From positions 1 through 52,612 of the forward strand of contig JAIKXJ010000024.1 in the NCBI GenBank assembly GCA_024684175.1: 52,612 nt of DNA, given 5' to 3'. The notes beneath the pieces were generated by a model. The model had not been told where the DNA came from. It was given only the letters and a program-made list of their open reading frames with translations, and did no database searches. Of the stretch, positions 43,360 through 51,020 are shown piece after piece (position 1 is the first letter of the stretch; every line of letters begins with the position of its first letter). The stretch is from Erysipelotrichaceae bacterium. GTDB taxonomy: Bacteria; Bacillota_I; Bacilli_A; Erysipelotrichales; Erysipelotrichaceae. The translations under genes were made by a program, and so were the position numbers.

Positions 43360-44124
43360 CTACTTCAGATGCTTATCGAAAAACTCCAGGACCTTATTGA
43401 ACGAATCCATCGCCGCGGCCTGCCGGTACATCGGCTTGTCGTAGTACCAGATGCCGTGCCCTGCCCCGTCATAGCGGTAAAAATCAATGTCCTTGCCTTT
43501 CGCTTTCAGGATCCTTTCCGTTTCATCGACCTCTTCGGGTCCCGGATGGCGGTCATCGTTGCCGAAGATCCCCAGTAACGGACAATGCAATCCGTCCGCC
43601 AGATCGATCGGCGAGACCGGACGCTTCTCACTGAGTTCTTCTTCCTTCATGATGACGCCGCCGCCCCAGCAGTCGACTGCCGCATCGATCCCGTCGAGCT
43701 GACAGGCTGCCATGAAAGCGTGCCGTCCGCCGGAACACATGCCGATGACACCGACCTTGCCGTTGGAAGCTTCCTCGTTTTTCAGAAAAGCGATCGACGC
43801 CGCCGTATCCGCCATAACACTTTCATCGGCGACTCCGCCTTCTTCCATCATCCGTTTGGAAACTTCCGTCGGTTTGCCCGATCCGAAGTCCCGATAGATG
43901 TCCGGACACACGACCGCATAGCCGTGTTCCGTGAATCTTCTTGAAGCTTCACGGCAATACTCGTCCCAGCCGGGCATATGCGGGATGAGAACGATCGAAG
44001 GCACATCCTTTTTCTTCAATGGATGAGAATAATAGACACGCATCGGCTTGTCATCCTTGCCTTTGATGTCGATGGTCTCAGCGATCATGCCGTTATATTC
44101 AGCCGTATTGAAATCATTCCACAT
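43360..44124 (-). CDS. Dienelactone hydrolase family protein
   Basis: 254-residue alpha/beta hydrolase. The nucleophile elbow is GVIGMCSGGRHAF, with Cys as in dienelactone hydrolase. The acid lies in GIFGNDDRHPGPEE and the His in YDGAGHGIWYY. The physiological ester or lactone is unknown. The ATG at 44124 has AAAGAGGA upstream and fits the domain start (MWNDFNTAEYNGMIAE); a frame that continues further upstream adds only charged residues. Directly abuts the radical SAM gene (no gap), so the two are in one unit. Confidence 0.88.
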   Translation of the reverse strand: MWNDFNTAEYNGMIAETIDIKGKDDKPMRVYYSHPLKKKDVPSIVLIPHMPGWDEYCREASRRFTEHGYAVVCPDIYRDFGSGKPTEVSKRMMEEGGVADESVMADTAASIAFLKNEEASNGKVGVIGMCSGGRHAFMAACQLDGIDAAVDCWGGGVIMKEEELSEKRPVSPIDLADGLHCPLLGIFGNDDRHPGPEEVDETERILKAKGKDIDFYRYDGAGHGIWYYDKPMYRQAAAMDSFNKVLEFFDKHLK

Positions 44125-44254
44125 TATCTTGTCCTCTTTCTTTGTCTTTATTCTATCATCCCGTTTCATCAAGACCCGAAGACTTGATCAGGAACACCGA
44201 AGAGATCACGTTCAGCGATGCGTGATATAATTGCCTTATCGGAGAATTTGAACT

Positions 44255-47152
44255 ATGCAAGTAAATGATATGATCCACGGTTTTAAAGTTACACAGATCC
44301 GCCCGCTCGATGAGATCCAGGCGGAAATGTATGAAATGGTCCACGAACAGACCGGTGCCAGAACGATCTGGCTGAAGCGAAACGATGAAAACAAGACCTT
44401 CTCGATCGCCTTCAAGACCACCCCGGTCGACGATACCGGCGTCTTCCACATCCTGGAACACTCCGTCCTCAACGGCTCCCGCAAGTATCCGGTCAGAGAA
44501 CCCTTCGTCGATCTGCTGAAAGGTTCCTTACAGACCTTCTTAAATGCGATGACCTATCCCGACAAGACCGTCTACCCGGTCTCCTCGCGCAACGACAAAG
44601 ACTTCATCAACCTGATGCGCGTCTACATGGATGCGGTCTTCCATCCGCTGGTCCGTCAGAACCCCAACGTCTTCTATCAGGAAGGCTGGCACTACGAGCT
44701 CAACGACGTGAATGACGATCCGATCTACAAAGGCGTCGTCTTCAACGAGATGAAAGGTGCCTTCTCTTCACCGGACGGCGTCAAAGGCCGGCTGATGATG
44801 CACGCCCTGTTCCCGGACAACTGTTACGGCAACGAATCCGGCGGTGATCCCGAATACATCACCGACCTGTCCTACGAACAGTTCTGCGCCAGCCATGCCA
44901 AATACTACAACCCTTCCAATTCCTACATCTTCTTGGACGGCGACATGGACATCGACCAGATCCTGTCCATCATCGATGAAGAATACCTGTCGGAATTCGG
45001 CAAGGAAGGCGACCTCATCGCCATCGGCAGACAGACACCGGTAATGAACACCGTCGAAAGAGATTACGAGATCGCTCCGGATGACGATCCCAAAGGCAAG
45101 TCACAGATGGCCTTCGGCTACGTCTACGGCGATTATTGCGACTACAAAAAGACGGCAGCCTTCTCTTTGATCGCCTCCGTCCTTTGCGGAAACAACGAAT
45201 CTCCTTTGAAGAAAGCCATCTTAGCCAAAGGCTTAGGTGAAGATGTCAGCTTCGATGTACAGGACGGCATCTTGCAGCCCTACATTGAGATCGATGTCTA
45301 CAATACCGACATGGAAAAGAAAGACGAAGTCTACGAGACGATCCTTTCCGTGCTCAACGATGCCGTCAACAACGGCCTCGACCGCAAGGAACTGGAAGCT
45401 TCCCTCAACCAGAAAGAATTCAAGGCTCTGGAACGCGACTTCGGCGGCATGCCGAAAGGTCTGGTCTTCGCTCTGACAGCGCTGGACTCCTGGCTGTATG
45501 GCGGCGATCCGAAAGATTCGATCTGCTTCGGAGACCTGTTCAAAGACCTCAGAGAAAAACTCTCCACTTCCTTCTACGAAGACCTGATCAAAGAATACAT
45601 CTTAGATTCCAAGCACAGCGCAAAGATCTTCCTCAAGCCGTCCAATATGCTCGGCGAAGAGAAACTGAAAAAGGAACAGGAAAAACTGAGATCCATCGCC
45701 AAGACCTGGACACAGAAAGAAAAAGAAGACCTCGTCGCCATGAATCAAAAACTCATCAAGTGGCAGAACGAGGAAGATACGCCGGAACAGAAAGCGACAT
45801 TGCCGGCATTACATCTCGAAGATCTGAAGACGACCCCCAGCAAGTATCCTTTGGATGTCAAAAACTATGGGGACAATCTCATCTTCGACCATCCGGTCAT
45901 CACCAACGGCATCTCCTACACGAGCCTGATGGTCAAAGCCAACGATCTGAACACCGAAGAGATCAGCGTCATCTCCCAACTGATGACCCTTCTGGGAAAT
46001 CTGCCGACGGAGAACTACGACGCCCTGAGCCTCAACCGTCAGATCAAAGCCCTCCTGGGCGACTTCTCGACGAGCTTCTCCGGCTTAAAGAACATCAAAG
46101 ACGGCAAAGTCAACGACTACGTCATCATCTCCTGGTCCGCCCTTTCCCGCAACGACGGGGAAGCAAACAAACTGGTCAAGGAGATCCTCTACAAGACCGA
46201 CTATTCCGACAAGAAAGCGATCCGCGACATCCTGAAACAGAACCTCTTCGCCCTGGAACAGGCCTACATCAACGCCGGCCACTCCCTGGCGATGCAGAGA
46301 GCCTCATCTTACAGTTCTCCCGTCAGTGCGGTCGCCGAATACGCCAAGGGCTACGAAGCCTATAAGTATCTCAAAGACCTCGACAGTCACTGGGAAGAGA
46401 GGTCCGGCCGTTACATCGGGATGTTACAGTCCCTGAGCAGGAAGATCTTCATCAGGGAACGGTATCTGCTGTCGCTCGCCGGCGAACATCGCGAAATGAT
46501 CAAAGAAGACCTGCTGAACGATGCCCCGCACGGACAGATCGGTGAGGACATCCTGCTCGCGCCGCTTGGCAAACGCAGGGAAGGCATCGCCGTCCCGGCC
46601 AACATCTCCTATGCGGCAAAAGCTTCCTTACTGGGAGATAAGGTCAGAAAAGTCGGCACGATGTCCGTCCTGTCCAACATCTTGAGCTACGATTACCTCT
46701 GGAACAACGTCCGCGTCAAAGGCGGCGCCTACGGCTGCGGCTTCCGTTCCGGAGTCAACAGGACCGCTGGTTTCTATTCCTACAGAGACCCGAGCCCGGC
46801 CAATACCTTAAAGATCTTTGAAGAGACACCGCAGTATCTCAAAGACTTCATCGCCAGATCGTCAAACATCGAGAATTACATCGTCGGCACGACCGGCGAC
46901 ATCGATCCGTATCTGTCGCTGCGCGCATCCATCCTGTCTTCCGATATGGAATGCCTGATGGGTTATACATACGAAGACAAGTGCGAGGTCCTGACGCAGA
47001 TCTTAGGTACGACAGTCAAAGACATCGAAGATGCCATCCCGCTGTTTGAGACCGTCAACACAGAAGACAACGTCTGCGTCATCGGCAACAAGGCCGCCTT
47101 GAACAAGTGCGAAGGAAAACTCGATACCATCTTCGATCTCAACAACAAATAG
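44255..47152 (+). CDS. M16C (PreP-like) zinc metallopeptidase
   Basis: 965 residues, insulinase-fold peptidase of the PreP/Cym1 group. The inverted zinc site HILEH gives His65, Glu68 and His69; a distal Glu165 in FNEMKGAFSS completes the ligands. The length (about 970) and the four-domain chain (two halves, the second degenerate around residue 500 onward) match PreP, which degrades peptides of up to about 70 residues. No signal peptide is seen, so it is cytoplasmic. GGAG lies 10 nt before the ATG. It has its own terminator and diverges from the DLH/radical SAM unit. Confidence 0.94.
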   Translation: MQVNDMIHGFKVTQIRPLDEIQAEMYEMVHEQTGARTIWLKRNDENKTFSIAFKTTPVDDTGVFHILEHSVLNGSRKYPVREPFVDLLKGSLQTFLNAMTYPDKTVYPVSSRNDKDFINLMRVYMDAVFHPLVRQNPNVFYQEGWHYELNDVNDDPIYKGVVFNEMKGAFSSPDGVKGRLMMHALFPDNCYGNESGGDPEYITDLSYEQFCASHAKYYNPSNSYIFLDGDMDIDQILSIIDEEYLSEFGKEGDLIAIGRQTPVMNTVERDYEIAPDDDPKGKSQMAFGYVYGDYCDYKKTAAFSLIASVLCGNNESPLKKAILAKGLGEDVSFDVQDGILQPYIEIDVYNTDMEKKDEVYETILSVLNDAVNNGLDRKELEASLNQKEFKALERDFGGMPKGLVFALTALDSWLYGGDPKDSICFGDLFKDLREKLSTSFYEDLIKEYILDSKHSAKIFLKPSNMLGEEKLKKEQEKLRSIAKTWTQKEKEDLVAMNQKLIKWQNEEDTPEQKATLPALHLEDLKTTPSKYPLDVKNYGDNLIFDHPVITNGISYTSLMVKANDLNTEEISVISQLMTLLGNLPTENYDALSLNRQIKALLGDFSTSFSGLKNIKDGKVNDYVIISWSALSRNDGEANKLVKEILYKTDYSDKKAIRDILKQNLFALEQAYINAGHSLAMQRASSYSSPVSAVAEYAKGYEAYKYLKDLDSHWEERSGRYIGMLQSLSRKIFIRERYLLSLAGEHREMIKEDLLNDAPHGQIGEDILLAPLGKRREGIAVPANISYAAKASLLGDKVRKVGTMSVLSNILSYDYLWNNVRVKGGAYGCGFRSGVNRTAGFYSYRDPSPANTLKIFEETPQYLKDFIARSSNIENYIVGTTGDIDPYLSLRASILSSDMECLMGYTYEDKCEVLTQILGTTVKDIEDAIPLFETVNTEDNVCVIGNKAALNKCEGKLDTIFDLNNK

Positions 47153-47154
47153 AT

Positions 47155-47182
47155 AAAGTACGGCGAAAGCTGTACTTTTCTT
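47155..47182 (+). terminator. Terminator of M16 peptidase gene
   Basis: Stem AAAGTACGGC / GCTGTACTTT (47155-47164 and 47169-47178, one G-T pair) with a GAAA loop, followed by TTTTCTT. Confidence 0.8.
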
Positions 47183-47289
47183 AACCGATGATTTTTTACA
47201 ATGAAAAAGCCGATGTAATATAATAAAGGTAACAAAAGCTACATCTATATCATATAAAACGATGTATAAAGAAGGAGGAATCAGGAATT

Positions 47290-47889
47290 ATGGGATTATT
47301 TGATGCATTCAAGAAAAAGACCGACAAAGTCAAGGAAGAAGTAAAAGAAGGAACTGCAAAGGCAAAGGAAGAGATCGTCCAGGCCAAGAAAGACATCGAG
47401 ACGCTCGCCAAAGAAGTCATGAACGGTGACTGGGGCAAGACCGACGATGAGATCAAGGCTAAACTGCAGGCTGCCGGCTATGACAACTTCTTACATGTCA
47501 AATCCAAAGTCAACAATCTGATCAAGGCTGCCGAAGACGCCAAGAAGGCTGCGGAAGCTGCCGCCAAGGAAGCTGCCGCCAAGATCGAGGCGGAAAGACT
47601 TGCCAAGAGAGCTGCCAAGATCGAAGAACTTGCCAAGGAAGTCATCCAGGGCAAATGGGGCAACGGTCAGGAAAGAAAAGACAAACTGACGGAAGCCGGT
47701 TACGACTACTCCGAAGTCCAGGGCAAAGTCAATGAGCTCTTAGCTTCCGAGAAGAAAGAGATCGAAGAGATCGCCAGAGAAGTCATCCGCGGCAAATGGG
47801 GCAACGGTCAGGAAAGAAAAGACAAGCTGACAGCTGCCGGCTACGACTACTCTGCCGTTCAGGCGAAAGTCAACGAACTTCTCAAATAA
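47290..47889 (+). CDS. Protein with three Cpl-7 (CW_7) cell-wall-binding-type repeats and no enzyme domain
   Basis: 199 residues: a charged, helical head (MGLFDAFKKKTDKVKEEVKE), then three repeats of the Cpl-7/CW_7 type: one near residues 38-79 (ETLAKEVMNGDWGKTDDEI ending VKSKVNNLI), and two nearly identical ones (residues about 115-152 and 159-199) with core EVIQGKWGNGQERKDKL and AGYDYSEVQGKVNELL. An Ala/Lys-rich helical linker (EDAKKAAEAAAKEAAAKIEA) separates the first from the others. CW_7 repeats in phage lysins bind muropeptides. Here there is no catalytic domain, no signal peptide and no membrane segment, so either export is by a non-classical path or the repeats do another job inside the cell. 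AGGAGG precedes the ATG; a strong terminator follows. Confidence 0.88.
   Translation: MGLFDAFKKKTDKVKEEVKEGTAKAKEEIVQAKKDIETLAKEVMNGDWGKTDDEIKAKLQAAGYDNFLHVKSKVNNLIKAAEDAKKAAEAAAKEAAAKIEAERLAKRAAKIEELAKEVIQGKWGNGQERKDKLTEAGYDYSEVQGKVNELLASEKKEIEEIAREVIRGKWGNGQERKDKLTAAGYDYSAVQAKVNELLK
47641..47831 (+). repeat. Tandem direct repeat of 50 bp within the CW_7 gene
   Basis: Two nearly identical copies (47641-47690 and 47782-47831, offset 141 bp = 47 codons) encode the GKWGNGQERKDKLT core. The high DNA identity suggests a recent duplication, with the third, older repeat more diverged. Confidence 0.75.
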
Positions 47890-47906
47890 GATCAAGTTCA
47901 ATGCTT

Positions 47907-47937
47907 AAGGACGCATCAATGATGCGTCCTTTTCTTT
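47907..47937 (+). terminator. Terminator of CW_7 protein gene
   Basis: Perfect 11-bp stem AAGGACGCATC-AAT-GATGCGTCCTT (47907-47931) followed by TTTCTTTT. Confidence 0.85.
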
Positions 47938-47942
47938 TGCAT

Positions 47943-47967
47943 GAAAAAAGGAAGTCCGAAGACTTCC
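47943..47967 (-). terminator. Terminator of mnmG-AIM24 operon
   Basis: Perfect 7-bp stem GGAAGTC / GACTTCC (47950-47956 and 47961-47967) with a TTCG loop on the minus strand, then a T-run. Confidence 0.8.
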
Positions 47968-47976
47968 CTGAATAAG

Positions 47977-48699
47977 CTAATCGTTTGAATGCGACGATGA
48001 GGACGAACCGACGCTCACACTCGATGAGCTCGGCAGATACGGGATGAGCTTCTGTGCCATATCCTGTGCCGTCAGCGTCTGCAGCCAGACCTTGCCCGGA
48101 CCGGTCAGTGTCGTCAGGAAGAGGCCCTGGCCGCCGAAGAAGATGTTCTTGAAGCCGGAAACGGATTCCACATCATAGGTGCAGGTCGCTTCAAACAAGG
48201 CCACATGGCCGGTCTCGACCTTGATGGATTCACCTTCCTGAAGGTCGACTTCGACGACCGAACCGTCGATCTCCGCCAGCAGTGTGCCCTGGCCGGTAAA
48301 TTTCTGAAGGATGAAACCTTCACCGCCCAGAAGACCTGCCCAGAAGTTCCGGTTGACGGTCGCATCGACATTGACGCCCTCTTCCGCGACCAAGAACGCG
48401 GATTTCTGTGCAAAATATTCATGTTCCGCATCGATCTCGAACTCACGGATCGTTCCCGGGAAACTTGCCGAGAAGGTGATCTTGGAGCCGTCCCGGTGTG
48501 CCGTATGCCGGACGAACATCAGGCTGGCACCGGAGAACATCCTGCCGATCGATTTCAGAAGGCCGCCTTCGGCATTGGTGGACATTTCGATGTCTTCATC
48601 GCACCACGCCATCGCGCCGGACTGGGTCACTACGGTCTCACCGTCATTCAATACGACGTTGACTGCCGGAAAGGAACCGCCGATGATCTCATAATACAT
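47977..48699 (-). CDS. AIM24/TIGR00266 family protein
   Basis: 240 residues, all-beta protein of the AIM24 / TIGR00266 family (bacterial relatives of yeast Aim24), function unknown. Recognised by YYEIIGGSFPAVNVVLNDGE, MAWCDEDIEMSTNAEGGLLK, GRMFSGASLMFVRHTA and GGEGFILQKFTGQGTLLAEI. A Ser-rich tail (PYLPSSSSVSVGSSSSSHSN) follows the barrel. AGGAGG precedes the ATG, in the 14-nt gap after mnmG, so the two are co-transcribed. Confidence 0.9.
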   Translation of the reverse strand: MYYEIIGGSFPAVNVVLNDGETVVTQSGAMAWCDEDIEMSTNAEGGLLKSIGRMFSGASLMFVRHTAHRDGSKITFSASFPGTIREFEIDAEHEYFAQKSAFLVAEEGVNVDATVNRNFWAGLLGGEGFILQKFTGQGTLLAEIDGSVVEVDLQEGESIKVETGHVALFEATCTYDVESVSGFKNIFFGGQGLFLTTLTGPGKVWLQTLTAQDMAQKLIPYLPSSSSVSVGSSSSSHSND

Positions 48700-48713
48700 A
48701 CTGTTTTTTCCTC

Positions 48714-50576
48714 CTATGATTTTTTATGTTGTTTCAGATAGATCGCCAGGACCTGGATGTCGCTCGGGTTGATCCCCGAGATGCGCGACGCCTGTCCCAA
48801 AGACGACGGTCTGATCTTGTCTAATTTTGCCCTGGCTTCCAAAGCCAGATTGTCCACATGCAGGTAATCGATGTTTTCATCGAGCTTGATGGCATCCATC
48901 TTCAACATCCGCTCCGCTTCCTTGCGGGCCTTGTTGATATAGCCTTCGTACTTGACCTCGATCTCGACCTGCGCGGCGATCGCCTCGTCGTGTTCGATGC
49001 CGGCGATCTTAAGGATCTCATGTAACTGTACGCCCGGACGTTTGAGCAGCTCGTAGGCGTTGTGGGAACCGGTCTCATGTTCGAAACCCAGTCCTTCCAG
49101 ATAGTCGTTGATGCCGGACTCCTTTTCGATGCGGGTCTGCTTCAGCATCTCCTTCATCTGCCCGATCGCGTCCATCTTTTCCAGGAAAGCATCATAACGT
49201 TCTTCGGAGATCAGATGGTTCTCATAGCCGTATTTCAGCAGACGCTGGTCGGCATTGTCATGTCTGAGTAAGAGGCGGTATTCCGCCCGGGAAGTCAGCA
49301 GACGGTAAGGTTCACCGGTCCCTTTGGTGACCAGATCGTCGATCATGACGCCGATGTAGGACTCGTCCCGTTTCAGGATCAGCGGCTCTTGCCCGTCGAG
49401 TTTCCTTCTGACGTTGATGCCTGCCATCAGGCCCAGACCGGCCGCCTCTTCATAACCCGACGTTCCTAAGATCTGGCCGCCGATGAAGAGATTTTCGATC
49501 GGCTTGAGCTCCAGCGAAGCCTTGACCTGCAGAGGATCGATCGCATCGTATTCGATCGCATAGGCATACTTGATGATCTTCGCATTTTCAAGACCGATCA
49601 GCGAATGGACCATCTGTTCCTGCACGTCTCTGGGCATCGAGGTGGAAAAGCCCTGGATGTAAGTGGTATCTAAGGACAGCGATTCGGGCTCCAGAAATAG
49701 CTGGTGGCGTTCCTTGTCGGCAAAACGCACGACCTTGTCTTCGATCGAAGGACAATATCTGGGTCCCACGCCCTTGACGACACCGGAATACATCGACGAC
49801 TTGTGTAAGTTCGCTTTGATGATCGCCAGCGTCTCAGGTGTCGTATACGTCAGATAACAAGGCACCTGTTTTTCCGGCGGCAGGACTTCTTCGGGCTTTG
49901 TCTCTTCGCTGAAACGAAGGAAATGATCGGCCTCGGGTTCGTATTTCGTTCTGGAAAAATCGATCGAAGACGTCAATACTCTCTGCGGCGTGCCGGTCTT
50001 CAGCCGGAAGAGCCGCAGGCCCATCTTGCGCAAAGACGCCGACAGGTCCTTCGTCGTCTTGTCGCCGTCGGGACCTTCGGATCGGGTATCCGAAGAGATC
50101 ATGACCGTGGAATCCATGTAGGTCCCGGTCGTTAAGATGCAGGCCTTGGCTTCGATGATCCCGTGTCTGCGCAAACGGACAGCCTTGAACTTTTTATTTT
50201 CAACGATGACCTCATCGACGATGTCTTCGATGACCTCGAGATTTTTTGTATGCATGCATAAGTCGGCCATCTTTTTGGAATATTCCAGCTTGTCGGACTG
50301 CACGCGCATGTTCCAGACGCCCGGACCCTTGGTGGTGTTCAGCATCTTGAACTGTAAAGCCGTCAGGTCGGCGACCCGCGGCATCACGCCGCCCAAGGCA
50401 TCGATCTCCCGGACCACCACGCCTTTGGCCGGTCCGCCGATCGACGGGTTGCAGGGCATCTTGGCGATATGCGACAGCTTGATGGTGACTAAAACGGTAT
50501 CCTTGCCGGCATGGGCCAGCGACATTGCCGCTTCCACGCCCGCATGTCCGGCACCGACGACTACACAGTCACGCAC
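48714..50576 (-). CDS. mnmG: tRNA uridine-5-carboxymethylaminomethyl modification enzyme MnmG (GidA)
   Basis: 620 residues. FAD-dependent enzyme that, with MnmE, modifies U34 of certain tRNAs. It shows the FAD site CVVVGAGHAGVEAAMSLAHA, KMPCNPSIGGPAKG with the catalytic Cys region, and TSRAEYRLLLRHDNADQRL. GTG at 50576 is chosen as start because AGGAG lies 8 nt upstream and the FAD strand begins a few residues later; in-frame ATGs at 50609 and 50600 lie inside the upstream gene. It overlaps that gene by 8 bp. mnmE is not in the window, and rsmG lies 15 kb away. Confidence 0.94.
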   Translation of the reverse strand: MRDCVVVGAGHAGVEAAMSLAHAGKDTVLVTIKLSHIAKMPCNPSIGGPAKGVVVREIDALGGVMPRVADLTALQFKMLNTTKGPGVWNMRVQSDKLEYSKKMADLCMHTKNLEVIEDIVDEVIVENKKFKAVRLRRHGIIEAKACILTTGTYMDSTVMISSDTRSEGPDGDKTTKDLSASLRKMGLRLFRLKTGTPQRVLTSSIDFSRTKYEPEADHFLRFSEETKPEEVLPPEKQVPCYLTYTTPETLAIIKANLHKSSMYSGVVKGVGPRYCPSIEDKVVRFADKERHQLFLEPESLSLDTTYIQGFSTSMPRDVQEQMVHSLIGLENAKIIKYAYAIEYDAIDPLQVKASLELKPIENLFIGGQILGTSGYEEAAGLGLMAGINVRRKLDGQEPLILKRDESYIGVMIDDLVTKGTGEPYRLLTSRAEYRLLLRHDNADQRLLKYGYENHLISEERYDAFLEKMDAIGQMKEMLKQTRIEKESGINDYLEGLGFEHETGSHNAYELLKRPGVQLHEILKIAGIEHDEAIAAQVEIEVKYEGYINKARKEAERMLKMDAIKLDENIDYLHVDNLALEARAKLDKIRPSSLGQASRISGINPSDIQVLAIYLKQHKKS

Positions 50577-50931
50577 GGAAGACGCTCCTGATCCTGTCAT
50601 AGACCGCATACATATCCTTATAGTGGCCTATCACATCGGCATACATCTCGTACTCCAGATCTTCGTAGACCTCCAGCAAAGCCTCATATAAAGGAAACAT
50701 ACAAAGATCGCTTGCCAGGATATAGAGTCCCTTGACCGCATCCTTGGCCAAAGCATAGTCCTCCTCATCCAGCATATCCTCCAGCTGATAGAAGAATTCA
50801 TCGGAAAGATAAGCGTTGGCGCTCTCTTCGTAATCGTAGATATTCCTGAATTTATCTAGGATCAGATCATAATCCAATCCGACACTTTTATACTTGTTTT
50901 TCATCGGTTCTATTATAATGCAAAACCGCAT
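50569..50931 (-). CDS. Small acidic helical protein upstream of mnmG, function unknown
   Basis: 120 residues from the ATG at 50931, which has GGAGA 5 nt upstream; an internal ATG at 50904 lies 7 nt after a perfect TATAAT and could be a leaderless start. The sequence is helical and acidic (GLDYDLILDKFRNIYDYEES, then DEFFYQLEDMLDEEDYALAK, YEALLEVYEDLEYEMYADVI). Its four-helix look recalls HPt domains, but the phosphorylatable His is not seen. Overlaps mnmG by 8 bp, so they are in one unit. No known family recognised. Confidence 0.7.
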   Translation of the reverse strand: MRFCIIIEPMKNKYKSVGLDYDLILDKFRNIYDYEESANAYLSDEFFYQLEDMLDEEDYALAKDAVKGLYILASDLCMFPLYEALLEVYEDLEYEMYADVIGHYKDMYAVYDRIRSVFRA

Positions 50932-51020
50932 GGTTTCTCCATGCCTTAGTCATAAGCAGAGAAGTGAGAAAGAAGTGATGATAGATGCCACGCATCATGG
51001 TTTAATGCTAAAATCTATTT

